NCBI GenBank assembly: GCA_029256185.1
Contig: JAQSYI010000031.1
Location: 21,053-85,052 of the forward strand
DNA length: 64,000 bases
DNA from: Paenibacillaceae bacterium
GTDB taxonomy: Bacteria > Bacillota > Bacilli > Paenibacillales > NBRC-103111
Direction: 5' to 3'
Shown here: positions 18,107 to 26,851 of the stretch, piece after piece
How positions within the stretch are numbered: the stretch's first letter is position 1
Layout: every line of letters begins with the position of its first letter
Made by a program: the position numbers and the translations under genes
The notes under the pieces: model-generated
Database searches by the model: none
Told to the model about the DNA's origin: nothing
What the model saw: the letters and a program-made list of their open reading frames with translations, nothing else

Positions 18107-19728
18107 TCGGACCCCGAGGATTCAGGCAAGTATTGACTCCGGTACTGGTTCGGATTCAAGCCCGTCATCTTCTTGAACACTTTGCTGAAATAGGTATATT
18201 CCGGTGAGAAGCCTACCTTGACTGCAATGTCATATGACTTCATATTGGTCCGGGTCAGCAGTTCCTTGGCTCTTTCAATCCGGTAGCAGTTCAAGTATTC
18301 CACGAAGGTAATCCGCAGCTCCTTCTTGAATAAATTGCTGAAGTAACCGAAGCTTAGGTTGACGTGGTCGGCTACCTGCTGGAGGCTGATGTTTTGGTTA
18401 TAGTTATGCTTGATAAACTGGACGGCCTTTGAAATTTCGCTGCTTATTTGCAGATGAGACCGGGATTGTTCCACAACCCGCACCATATAATCATCGACAG
18501 ACCCAAGCATCTCGGGCAAGGTATCGCATAAATTCAGCTTTTCCGTAACGTGGAACAGCAGTGCCTTTTCATTTGGCTGGCTATCCTGCACATTGGAATT
18601 CACCCACTGGATCAATTGGTACAGGATCACTCTGATGGCGCCTTTCTCACCGGAGAGTGCATCTGTCAATGTGCCTAAATATTGATCAAATTCCGTTTGC
18701 TGCATGGGGCTGAGAATTTTCCGCAGCGGCTCGTAGCAGCGCAGCTTGTCTATATGCTCATAAATATGGCTCGGATCGGCAAGATCTCCAGCCTGGTGCT
18801 TCTGCCCAGGGCCCATAATAAACTTTTTCTCCAGCATATGCACGGATTCATAATAAAGCTTGCGCAGCGATTTGTAACCGCTTAGAATTCCGCTTACGCC
18901 AAATGATACGGAAGCATTGTAGCAGCTGTGCATCACATCCTTGATTTTATTCAAGATCTTGTGAATTTCTTGGTTGACGGCTTGCTCTGAAACCAGATCC
19001 TCAAAGCTGACCAGGAGCAAATAACGGGTCTCGTCCAGATAGATGATTTCGCCGCGGTTGTATGAGTTCATAATCTCATAAAAAATATTCAACAAAGCCG
19101 CCTTGATTAAATGCCCGTTTTTATCCCGGAACCGGTCCTTCAACTCAAAATAGTTGTCTACTTCAACCGTGCACGCCACCATTCGAACCTGAGAAAGACG
19201 GAGCCGGCTCGCCGCGGCAAACTGTTCAAGTTCCTCTGCCGAATAAATCCCGTAGAACAGAAAATCCTTTAAATATTTTTCCTTAATCAGATCCATATTC
19301 ACCGGCACGGCTGGCTGCTTCTCGTTGCTGCTTTTAAGCGAATCCCGGGCTTCCAGCTCCGAGCGGACTGCTCCAAGAACATGCCCGATCTCTTCTTCGG
19401 TCATGGTCAGCTTGAGAATGTAGTTGGAAACACCAAGGGACATGGCCTTTCTGACCAGCTCGAATTCTTCCAGACAGGACAATACAACAATGCGTGTTTC
19501 CTTGTTTTCTTTACGTACCTTCGATATCAGTTCCATTCCGTCCATCTTGGGCATTCGGATGTCGGTGATAATCAAATCGGGAAAACCTTGGCTTAGACAA
19601 TAATTCCAAGCAGCTTGGCCATCCGGAAGGTCGGCTGCAACGGTCATATGAAACATGGTCCAGTCCACCGAGCTTTTCATCCCGATCCGGACAAGCATTT
19701 CGTCCTCCACAATGATCACTTTGTACAT
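18103..19728 (-). CDS. YesN-type response regulator (REC plus AraC domain)
   Basis: 541 residues. The ATG at 19728 is placed six bases after AAGGAGGGG. The N-terminal receiver has the acidic pair ED at 8-9, the phosphoacceptor D56 in IITDIRMPKMDG and a conserved Lys further on. A long helical linker follows, then an AraC-type DNA-binding end (ISLQQVADHVNLSFGYFSNLFKKEL; YDIAVKVGFSPEYTYFSKVFKKMTG). It is the first gene of the locus, co-translated with the YesM kinase, and probably activates the binding-protein, permease and hydrolase genes below it. Confidence 0.95.
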   Translation of the reverse strand: MYKVIIVEDEMLVRIGMKSSVDWTMFHMTVAADLPDGQAAWNYCLSQGFPDLIITDIRMPKMDGMELISKVRKENKETRIVVLSCLEEFELVRKAMSLGVSNYILKLTMTEEEIGHVLGAVRSELEARDSLKSSNEKQPAVPVNMDLIKEKYLKDFLFYGIYSAEELEQFAAASRLRLSQVRMVACTVEVDNYFELKDRFRDKNGHLIKAALLNIFYEIMNSYNRGEIIYLDETRYLLLVSFEDLVSEQAVNQEIHKILNKIKDVMHSCYNASVSFGVSGILSGYKSLRKLYYESVHMLEKKFIMGPGQKHQAGDLADPSHIYEHIDKLRCYEPLRKILSPMQQTEFDQYLGTLTDALSGEKGAIRVILYQLIQWVNSNVQDSQPNEKALLFHVTEKLNLCDTLPEMLGSVDDYMVRVVEQSRSHLQISSEISKAVQFIKHNYNQNISLQQVADHVNLSFGYFSNLFKKELRITFVEYLNCYRIERAKELLTRTNMKSYDIAVKVGFSPEYTYFSKVFKKMTGLNPNQYRSQYLPESSGSE

Positions 19729-19869
19729 ATGTCCCCTCCTTTCATGAATTTCTGTTATATTCACCTTCTCCTTTCTATTATGTCAAGGGTATAGAAGATG
19801 TTCAACTCCCAGTTTTCCCGGTATATACATTTTCTTCATCTTCCTGCGCTCCTTGGCGCAGCAAAACAA

Positions 19870-20006
19870 CCGCCCCGGATGGGGCGGCTGCTCTGCAGCG
19901 GACCGTATTGCTTCAGGCAGAAGAAATCTGCCCCGCAGCGCTTTTTTTACCACAGCAGAATGTTTAATCGCTTAACAGCGCGAAAGCGCGTAAGGTAAAC
20001 ATTCTG
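19870..20006. other. Structured intergenic segment between the YesN locus and the DMT gene
   Basis: Two hairpins are visible. At 19870-19887, a CCGCCCC/GGGGCGG stem with a four-base loop, followed on the minus strand by TTGTTTTGC, could be a weak terminator. At 19956-20006 an 11-bp perfect inverted repeat (CAGAATGTTTA / TAAACATTCTG) encloses a second hairpin GCGC-GAAA-GCGC with a GNRA loop, 51 nt in total. No T-run follows the larger structure on either strand, so it is not an ordinary terminator. No gene is apparent in this gap. Confidence 0.5.
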
Positions 20007-20027
20007 ATTGGCGATAAAAACTTCCGC

Positions 20028-20987
20028 TTAAACGCGGTCGCTCATCCTCGAAATACTCCGATAGGAGTTTTTCTCATGATAATTGATGATCACAATGCCC
20101 AGGCAAACCAGCAGCAGGGCCAGCATGTTCTTCGGGATGAAGATATTTTCCCTGAGAAATAAGCCGGATGTTAAGGTACCGAATATGGGAGTGCCCAAGC
20201 CAAATATGGATACCTTTGAAAGTTCATTGAATTTTAAGAGAAGCATCCAGACCACATAAGCCACCGAGGAGGCTATACTCAACAGCAGCAGCGCGGTTAC
20301 TCCTTTTAGAGATACTGCCGAGATGGCTCCGTTGCCGGTCCACCCGATTAAGGTGAGAATAATACCGCCAAGAAGCTGTTGACAGCCCGTGATAAAGACG
20401 GGGTCCTCATCTCTCAGCAGCAGTTTGGAGAACAGATAGGCAGTCGCCACCGAAACAGCAGCCAGCAGTACAAAGCCTTCTCCAAGCAGCCCGAATGATA
20501 CATTCATATCCGAACCGATATTCATGACGGCAATCCCGAGCAGACCGAAGCCGCAGCCCAGCAGTTCTTTTTTTCCAAAATGAGAATCCCGATAAAAAAC
20601 TGGCGCCGCCAAAATAATGATGAATGTCGAAAGCTCCTTGAGCACAGCGCCCTTTGCCCCTGTGGTGTTAGCAAGTCCGATGTAGGTAAAGCCGTAATGC
20701 AGCACCGTTTGGAATATGCAAAGGATAAGAATGCTTCTGATTGTTTTTATGCTGAAAGGCGGTTTTTGGTGTTTGGCACGGAGCAGCACAACCGACAAAA
20801 CGATAAGTCCCGATAATAGAAAGCGTAAGCCTGCAAGAAGGATTTTTGAACCAATGTCACTGCTTGCTATCATAAAATATTCATAGTTCAATTTGATGAG
20901 GGGAAAGCAGCAGCCCCACAGAAAGGTGCATAGAAGTGCCAGAAAAACAAGGTTCCCGCGCTTTTGAAAAAAGCTTGACCCGGCCAT
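20028..20987 (-). CDS. EamA/DMT-family transporter
   Basis: 319 residues with ten hydrophobic helices in two five-helix EamA repeats (LALLCTFLWGCCFPLIKL begins repeat 1; LGEGFVLLAAVSVATAYLF begins repeat 2). GGGGGAG lies 3 bases before the ATG. It is 11 bp after the GH2 beta-galactosidase gene, so the two are co-transcribed. The family exports amino acids, nucleosides or sugars; the pairing with a glycosidase suggests sugar efflux or drug/metabolite export, not proven. The stop codon lies within a small CCGC/GCGG hairpin followed by TTTTTA, a possible terminator. Confidence 0.92.
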   Translation of the reverse strand: MAGSSFFQKRGNLVFLALLCTFLWGCCFPLIKLNYEYFMIASSDIGSKILLAGLRFLLSGLIVLSVVLLRAKHQKPPFSIKTIRSILILCIFQTVLHYGFTYIGLANTTGAKGAVLKELSTFIIILAAPVFYRDSHFGKKELLGCGFGLLGIAVMNIGSDMNVSFGLLGEGFVLLAAVSVATAYLFSKLLLRDEDPVFITGCQQLLGGIILTLIGWTGNGAISAVSLKGVTALLLLSIASSVAYVVWMLLLKFNELSKVSIFGLGTPIFGTLTSGLFLRENIFIPKNMLALLLVCLGIVIINYHEKNSYRSISRMSDRV

Positions 20988-20998
20988 GATCTCTCCCC

Positions 20999-23299
20999 CT
21001 AGCGTAACGCAATATCAAGCCGGGCAGGTTGCAAGCCGGGAGCTTGCGCCAGTACACGCAATATCCCCTTTTCCTTGGTTGTGCGCACCACCGCTGAAAC
21101 CAATCCCGCCCTCATTTGTCTGGTATAAGAGTTCACCGGAACGTGGTCACATACATCCGACCCGGTACCAAGCAGGGTGCCGTAACGGTTAATGGAGAAG
21201 GTGACGGCCGGAGAAGCGTCGGGAACAATATGTCCCTTGGAGTCGGTGCAAAAGCAGGTGATAATCGCCACGTCCTGTCCATCCGCCGCTATATTCTCAT
21301 CCTCAAGCCTTACATGCAGCACGGCTGCTTCGCCTGCAGTTACCGCTTCATCCCTTGCAGCTTCAGCGCCTCCTGTTCTGGCCACCGCCTGCAAGGTGCC
21401 GGGCTCATAAGGCACCGTCCATTCCAGATGGGTATAGGGCCTGGCCTGCTTTGTCCCATAGCTTTTGCCGTTTACAAACAGCTCTGCTTCCTCACAATTG
21501 GTATAGGCCCAAACGGAAACGGGTTCTCCTTCTCTCCCCGGCAGATTCCAGTGGGGCAGCAGATGGATCATGGGGGTACCGGTCCAGAAGGACTGCATTT
21601 GGTAAAAGGCATCCTTTTTTTGCAGGAATAGATCCAACGCCCCTGACTGGGAACAAAGCCGTGGCCATGCGGTCTCCCCCCGGTGTTCAATGCCCGCCCA
21701 TTGGAATGTGCCCGCTATCCACTTGCGTTCCGAGACGATCTGATAGGTGGCTTCTCTGGTTCCCAGACTCACCCCCGATAAATGATCGTAAGCGCTGTAA
21801 TAGCCCTTATCCCGGCAATCGTCCAGATACCACCCGCGGGTAGAGCTGCTGGCGCAGCATTCCGAAATCAGAATGGGTGTCTGGGGATGCTTGGCGCGAA
21901 GCTCATCCAGACAATCCAGATTATAGTTCAAGCCGATCACCTGCATGCCTTCGTTGACCGGAGCATCCACAGGCTTATGACACACCGCTGCGGTGATGCA
22001 GCGGGAACGGTCAAGCGCTGCTGCGGCTGCCACCATTCTCTCGGCAATGCGCTTGCCCTGCTCCTGCGCATGAAGGGGCTCTTCATTTCCGATTGACCAG
22101 AGAATGACGGACGGATGGTTGCGGTCGCGCTTTATCAGAGCCTCCAGTTGGGAGATCCCTTCAGGCGAGGAATGAAAGCCTCTTGTTTCGCACATGACCA
22201 GAAATCCCAGCTCATCTGCCGCATTCATCGTTTCCTCGGCCGTCATATAATGTGCGGCGCGGTAGCCGTTGGCTCCCATTTCCTTCAATAATTTCATCCG
22301 GTAGCGCTGTACTCGGTCAGGCATGGCTTTCCCGGTTAAGCCGTAATCCTGGTGGCAGCACACGCCCTTGATTTCAAGCTGCTCTTCGTTGAGAAAAAAT
22401 CCCCCGTCTGCATCAAACCGGATAGTGCGGAAGCCAAAGGGAGTGAGAACCTGATCCATCTCCACACCGTCTCGCAGCACTGTCGTGCGAAGCGTATACA
22501 TATTGGTACGGTTGACCGACCATAATCTTGGATTCCGGACAGGTACGGTATCGCGGAGAATGGATTTATTCTTGGGCTGTACAGAAGCGCTTTGATTCCA
22601 TTCTGCTGCGGTCCGGCCCATGCCATCAAGAATCTCATTTTTGATCTGAACCTCCTGTTCAATGCTGTCGTCATTACGGACTGTCGTTTCAACGGAAACG
22701 TCCCACGTCTCTTCTTTCTTGGCCGGACAAGCATAGACTCCCCAGAGATCAACGGACTGGAGCTCCGTTTTGATCAGCCGGACATGTCTGTACATACCGC
22801 CGCCGTCATACCACCAGCCCTCCGGCTCCGTAGGGTCGACGAAAACTGCGACCACATTTTCCTTGTCAAAGTTGGCGTAGTCCGTGATATCCACTTCAAA
22901 GGAGAGATATCCGCTGAAATTGCGGTGCAGGAGGCAGCCGTTCACATAAATTCGGGAATGGCCCATAATTCCTTCAAAATACAGGGTGATTCGTTTATTC
23001 CGGTCGGCAGCCTCTAGAAGAAAGAGCTTCCGGTACCAAGCCTCCTGAACCTTCAAATAGCCTCTGGCCGCACTGTTCTCCTTGGACGGGGTTTCTGTAA
23101 TGACATAATCATGGGGAAGGGTTACCGCAGACCAATCCCTGCCGGCCGCCTGGTATTGTACGGAGGCGGGACCGGCAACGGCGCCATTGGTTTTGCACAT
23201 GGAGTATTCCGGCTTTGTTTCATCCGGAAAAGACAGTGCCTTTTCGCTGCCTGCAAGCTTACATTTCCAATCAAAATCAAAGTTTATGACCTCTCTCAT
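20999..23299 (-). CDS. GH2 beta-galactosidase-like glycoside hydrolase
   Basis: About 766 residues from the ATG at 23299 (MREVINFDFDWKCKL), preceded by AAGGAGCTGAGCG. A far longer in-frame extension to 23851 runs through the divergent AraC promoter and is rejected. Domains: sugar-binding (GHSRIYVNGCLLHRNFSGY), immunoglobulin-like (NPRLWSVNRTNMYTL), TIM barrel with acid/base E406 in WSIGNEEP and nucleophile E480 in ISECCASS, then a C-terminal DUF4982-like and Ig-like domain (WTVPYEPGTLQAVA; DGQDVAIITC). No signal peptide, so cytoplasmic. It is divergent from the AraC pair, whose products probably control it. Beta-galactosidase, beta-glucuronidase or a related exo-activity are all possible. Confidence 0.9.
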   Translation of the reverse strand: MREVINFDFDWKCKLAGSEKALSFPDETKPEYSMCKTNGAVAGPASVQYQAAGRDWSAVTLPHDYVITETPSKENSAARGYLKVQEAWYRKLFLLEAADRNKRITLYFEGIMGHSRIYVNGCLLHRNFSGYLSFEVDITDYANFDKENVVAVFVDPTEPEGWWYDGGGMYRHVRLIKTELQSVDLWGVYACPAKKEETWDVSVETTVRNDDSIEQEVQIKNEILDGMGRTAAEWNQSASVQPKNKSILRDTVPVRNPRLWSVNRTNMYTLRTTVLRDGVEMDQVLTPFGFRTIRFDADGGFFLNEEQLEIKGVCCHQDYGLTGKAMPDRVQRYRMKLLKEMGANGYRAAHYMTAEETMNAADELGFLVMCETRGFHSSPEGISQLEALIKRDRNHPSVILWSIGNEEPLHAQEQGKRIAERMVAAAAALDRSRCITAAVCHKPVDAPVNEGMQVIGLNYNLDCLDELRAKHPQTPILISECCASSSTRGWYLDDCRDKGYYSAYDHLSGVSLGTREATYQIVSERKWIAGTFQWAGIEHRGETAWPRLCSQSGALDLFLQKKDAFYQMQSFWTGTPMIHLLPHWNLPGREGEPVSVWAYTNCEEAELFVNGKSYGTKQARPYTHLEWTVPYEPGTLQAVARTGGAEAARDEAVTAGEAAVLHVRLEDENIAADGQDVAIITCFCTDSKGHIVPDASPAVTFSINRYGTLLGTGSDVCDHVPVNSYTRQMRAGLVSAVVRTTKEKGILRVLAQAPGLQPARLDIALR

Positions 23300-23407
23300 A
23301 TCGCTCAGCTCCTTACCCGTATTATAGCCAGGCGATGCTTCCCGGAGCCATATCATAACCTGTTGATCTGACATGGACATTTCTGCTGAAAAGGCATTTT
23401 TATGCAC

Positions 23408-23436
23408 TTGATTTCTATCGGCGCCTTTACTATATT
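23408..23436 (+). promoter_or_regulatory. Predicted sigma-A promoter for the AraC pair
   Basis: TTGATT at 23408-23413 and TATATT at 23431-23436 with a 17-bp spacer, about 30 bp before the AraC start codon. The 165-bp gap to the divergent GH2 gene must also contain the GH2 promoter and regulator sites. Confidence 0.6.
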
Positions 23437-23464
23437 TTAGATAACCTAGAAAGCAGGTGACAGG

Positions 23465-24322
23465 ATGCGGGTTCAGATAGGAAGATTGGATAATGAGAGT
23501 ATCAATGATCTTGATTCCGCTTTGTACTTGCAAGTGAACTCCTGCGGTATTCTGCATACGGAACAGGACGGCATGGAGACCAAGCGTCCGAAAGGGAGGA
23601 AGGATTATCAGCTGGTTGTGATTGTGTCGGGGGGTGCGGTTTTTCATTACAATGATACATCGGTAGCCCTGAGCGGCGGAGATATGATTATCGTACCGCC
23701 TTATATCAGAAACGAATACTATTATAAAGCCAGAACCGATGTTCTGTGGCTGCATTTCTCCGGCACGGAGGTCCCTCTCCTCGCATTGCAATACGGCTTG
23801 GAGCCGTATCAAAAATACCGGCTTGCTGAAACAGGAGAGCTTATGCTTCATGCCGGCATGCTGATCAAGGAGCTTCAGTTAAAGCGTACGGGTTTTATGC
23901 ATACCTGCGCCGGTTATTTGCTGCTGATGCTCATGTCCGCCAAGCGCAGGATAGAGTCGGGACTCAGCTTGGAAAAGCAGGGCAGGGCCCCTGACTTGAC
24001 CTGCATTGTGGAGGATATCCAGAGCAATTACGCCCAAACCAAAGAAATGGCCGATTATGCCCAAATGTGCAGCCTGAGCGTATCCCGGTTTGCTCACCTG
24101 TTTACGGAGAGGTATCATCAATCCCCCCACAGCTTTCGCCTGGAGGTGCGAATATCCCAGGCGAAATATCTGCTGAAGGATACATTGATACCGGTTCAGG
24201 AGATTGCCAGAAATGTGGGGTATCAGGACCCGCTGTATTTCAGCCGTCTGTTTAAGAAACACACGGGAGCTTCCCCCACCGAATTTCGCGAGAATGCATT
24301 CCAGGAGGAGCCCCGCTTATGA
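23465..24322 (+). CDS. AraC-family transcriptional regulator (cupin plus HTH), first of a pair
   Basis: 285 residues. The N-terminal half is a cupin-like sugar-sensing domain (GGAVFHYNDTSVALSGGDMIIVPPYIRNEY). The C-terminal 100 residues hold two helix-turn-helix motifs (MADYAQMCSLSVSRFAHLFTERY; QEIARNVGYQDPLYFSRLFKKHTG). It is divergent from the GH2 gene and overlaps the following AraC gene by 4 bp. It likely acts as an arabinose-type activator of the neighbouring glycosidase gene when its sugar is bound. Confidence 0.92.
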   Translation: MRVQIGRLDNESINDLDSALYLQVNSCGILHTEQDGMETKRPKGRKDYQLVVIVSGGAVFHYNDTSVALSGGDMIIVPPYIRNEYYYKARTDVLWLHFSGTEVPLLALQYGLEPYQKYRLAETGELMLHAGMLIKELQLKRTGFMHTCAGYLLLMLMSAKRRIESGLSLEKQGRAPDLTCIVEDIQSNYAQTKEMADYAQMCSLSVSRFAHLFTERYHQSPHSFRLEVRISQAKYLLKDTLIPVQEIARNVGYQDPLYFSRLFKKHTGASPTEFRENAFQEEPRL

Positions 24323-25149
24323 CCAAGTCCGTTCCGCCCCGTTCCTGCGTCATGTATGCCAATTATTTCACCCATACGAAGCCCCACTCCGTTGCGTACA
24401 AAGACGGGCTGAGCTTCTACCTGTTCCGGCTTCAGGCAGAAGGAACCTGCCGGGCCCTGGTGGCGGGAGAATACGAGACCATCATCCCCGGCGACCTGCT
24501 CATCTATCCTCCCGATCAGCCATACGAATTAAACGTGCAGCCCCGGAGCGGTCCGGAATCGGAGGAAATTCAACCCGTCGGAGACTACTTCCTGATCGGC
24601 AACGGGGAATGGCTGGACTCGTGGTGGAAGAACAAAGACTTGCCCGCCAAAACGAACATCGGCTTTGACGATACCGTCATTACCTTATGGAAGCATATTA
24701 TCCGCGAAAAGAACAAGGTGATGCAACACCAAGAGGAAATCATGGACTATCTATTTAGAACCTTCTGCTTGACACTGGAGCAGGTGATCCAGCTCAAGCA
24801 GCGTACCAAGGGAGCGGATACCGCGTACAAGCTTAAGCAATTCATCGAAAATCATGCCCATGAGCCGCTCAGCTTGGAAACCATATCGGCCTCCGTCGGA
24901 TTAAGCGTCTCCCGCTGCTCCTATCTGTTCAAAGCCGCTTTTGGCCAATCGCTGTTCGCCTATTGTATTGACGTCAGGTTGAAGCTTGCGCAGCAGCAGG
25001 TGCTCTACAGCAATCTTGCCCTGGAACAGGTAGCCGATAAGACGGGCTTCCAGAGCTACCCTCATTTCTGCCGCGTGTTCCGTGAGCGGTTTGGACATCC
25101 GCCGGGAGAATACCGGAGCAAATTCGGATTCCGGTTCAATCCTGATTGA
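24319..25149 (+). CDS. AraC-family transcriptional regulator, second of a pair
   Basis: 276 residues. It starts at the ATGA overlap with the preceding regulator. An N-terminal cupin-like fold (TIIPGDLLIYPPDQPYEL) is followed by a C-terminal AraC domain (LSLETISASVGLSVSRCSYLFKAAFG; EQVADKTGFQSYPHFCRVFRERFG). The two products are diverged paralogues rather than recent duplicates, and their coupling suggests they are made together and may act jointly. It is convergent with the FAD oxidoreductase gene, 9 bp away. Confidence 0.92.
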   Translation: MTKSVPPRSCVMYANYFTHTKPHSVAYKDGLSFYLFRLQAEGTCRALVAGEYETIIPGDLLIYPPDQPYELNVQPRSGPESEEIQPVGDYFLIGNGEWLDSWWKNKDLPAKTNIGFDDTVITLWKHIIREKNKVMQHQEEIMDYLFRTFCLTLEQVIQLKQRTKGADTAYKLKQFIENHAHEPLSLETISASVGLSVSRCSYLFKAAFGQSLFAYCIDVRLKLAQQQVLYSNLALEQVADKTGFQSYPHFCRVFRERFGHPPGEYRSKFGFRFNPD

Positions 25150-25158
25150 CCCCAAGCG

Positions 25159-26655
25159 TCAGGCGTCGGCATACAAAATCTGATTTTCCTGGACAAGTAT
25201 GGAGTGCAGCTGCTCGATCTTAACATTTTGAACGATGCCGTCCCCGTCAAGCGCCAGTGCGGCTGCGGCTGCGGCCGATTGTCCGAGAATCATGAATACG
25301 GGCTCCATCCTGATCGAGCCGTAGGCCGCATGGGTAGCGGATACGCATACGGGTACGATCAGATTGGTGCACTCCGTTTGCTTCGGTACAATCGCGCGGT
25401 AGCTAATGGGATACGGCGCGGTTAATCTCACATAAAATCCGCCCTCCGTGCTTACATGCCCTTCTTCGTTTACATAGTATTGGGTATGGTGCGAGTCCAT
25501 GGCATAGGAGCCCATTCCTACGGAATCGGGCACCTGCGTTTCCAGTCTGACCACATGCTCTGTCACCACATAATCGCCAAGCATTCTGCGGGATTCACGG
25601 ACGTACAGCTGGGGAGTCCAATGGCCGCTGTCAATAAATTCATCGCGCGGCAGGCCCCACTCTCTGTAAACCGCCCGGATGTCCTCCGGCACCCGCGGAT
25701 GGTTCTGAATGGTCCAGACATAGCCCTGCTGATAGAGGAGATGAGCCTGCCAAATCTGTTCCCGTGTGCGGTAATCCTCCTCGGGATAGCTATGGTTCAT
25801 TCCATTGTAATCCGTGGAGATGCCGCTGTTGTTATTGGAATCCGTCTTATCCGCAGTGACCCGGTTCAATTTGAAGAAACGCGAGTCTTGCCCTTGCTCG
25901 ATGGCCCGGAACAAAATTTCATAATCCGCTTCGTTATAGCCCTCGGGCTTTTCAATCTCTACGCGGTTGTCCGGGTTGTTCGTCAAGCACATGCGGAAGT
26001 TATACGCCTGCACCTTATTGTCCCCGTCGCCGATGCCGCCCCCGGCATGGGGATTGACACGCAGGAGCAAGCCGCTCGAGGGCACTCCCTTCACCACATA
26101 GGGATCGATCCCGCGGGGCAGCTCATTGCCGGGATGAATGCCGTTTAACGTCTCCCCGTATTGGGCATTTGACTCCCGGCCGACAACATAGGATATGCCG
26201 GATTTGCCCATCAGATCCCCTTCATAAGTGGCGTCAATAAACACCCTGCCTCTGTAGATGCTCCCGGACTCCATGCGGATAGAGACGATTGTGGCTCCTT
26301 CCTTTGCCACCCCGTCCTTTAGGTCCAGCCTTTCCCCGTAAACGACTTCGATGTTGTTTTCCGTCACAAGCTCCTGCAAAACCTCAAGCGCCACCTTGGG
26401 TTCAAACAGCCAGCAAGCCCCGTCCTGCGAATATTTCCGGGCCACCCGCCGGTAAAATTCCAAGGACAAGCCCCCGATCGCTTCCTTCATCCCTACATCC
26501 GTATCTCCCAGTCCTCCGGTGGTCAAGCCTCCGATACGCCGGCTTGGCTCGATCACTATCACGCTCTTGCCCATTTTTTTGGCTTGAACAGCCGCCACAA
26601 TACCTGCAGCCGTCCCTCCATAGATGACAATATCAGCCTGCTTCTTCCGGTTCAT
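25159..26655 (-). CDS. FAD-dependent oxidoreductase (FAD_oxidored family)
   Basis: 498 residues. The N-terminal dinucleotide-binding motif is IVIYGGTAAGIVAAVQAKKMG, followed by VIEPSRRIGGLTTGGLGDTD, which marks the pfam12831-type flavoproteins common in sugar-degradation loci of Bacteroidota and Paenibacillus. No signal peptide. GGAGGCGGGG precedes the start. Members are often annotated as xanthan-lyase-like or precorrin-like by weak similarity; the real substrate is unknown. Its position next to the AraC pair and GH2 gene suggests sugar or sugar-acid oxidation. Confidence 0.88.
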   Translation of the reverse strand: MNRKKQADIVIYGGTAAGIVAAVQAKKMGKSVIVIEPSRRIGGLTTGGLGDTDVGMKEAIGGLSLEFYRRVARKYSQDGACWLFEPKVALEVLQELVTENNIEVVYGERLDLKDGVAKEGATIVSIRMESGSIYRGRVFIDATYEGDLMGKSGISYVVGRESNAQYGETLNGIHPGNELPRGIDPYVVKGVPSSGLLLRVNPHAGGGIGDGDNKVQAYNFRMCLTNNPDNRVEIEKPEGYNEADYEILFRAIEQGQDSRFFKLNRVTADKTDSNNNSGISTDYNGMNHSYPEEDYRTREQIWQAHLLYQQGYVWTIQNHPRVPEDIRAVYREWGLPRDEFIDSGHWTPQLYVRESRRMLGDYVVTEHVVRLETQVPDSVGMGSYAMDSHHTQYYVNEEGHVSTEGGFYVRLTAPYPISYRAIVPKQTECTNLIVPVCVSATHAAYGSIRMEPVFMILGQSAAAAAALALDGDGIVQNVKIEQLHSILVQENQILYADA

Positions 26656-26798
26656 TTTACCCCGCCTCCACCGTGATTTCGGTTACATATATGATTATAA
26701 ACCGCTTGCCGCTTGGGCGAGAATGATGGATCTTCCTTTTTCATTTGATGGATCTTACTGTTTTTGCGGCAGCCGGTCAAACTTTCTATATCCGCGAA

Positions 26799-26838
26799 AT
26801 AGAGTAGGCCCATGCGCCATTGCATGGGCCTACTCTAT
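26799..26838 (-). terminator. Strong hairpin after the ABC substrate-binding gene
   Basis: A 17-bp perfect stem (ATAGAGTAGGCCCATGC and its complement) with a six-base loop, 14 bp beyond the stop codon of the importer binding-protein gene. The T-run is short (TATTTC on minus, TATTTTCC on plus), yet stem strength and position make it the likely end of the ten-gene nitrogenase-like transcript. Confidence 0.7.
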
Positions 26839-26851
26839 TTTCCCGCTTGAC

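Noticed and set aside
22336..22752. Other antisense frames within the GH2 gene
   Set aside because: Overlaps conserved GH2 sequence in another frame and has no translation signal.
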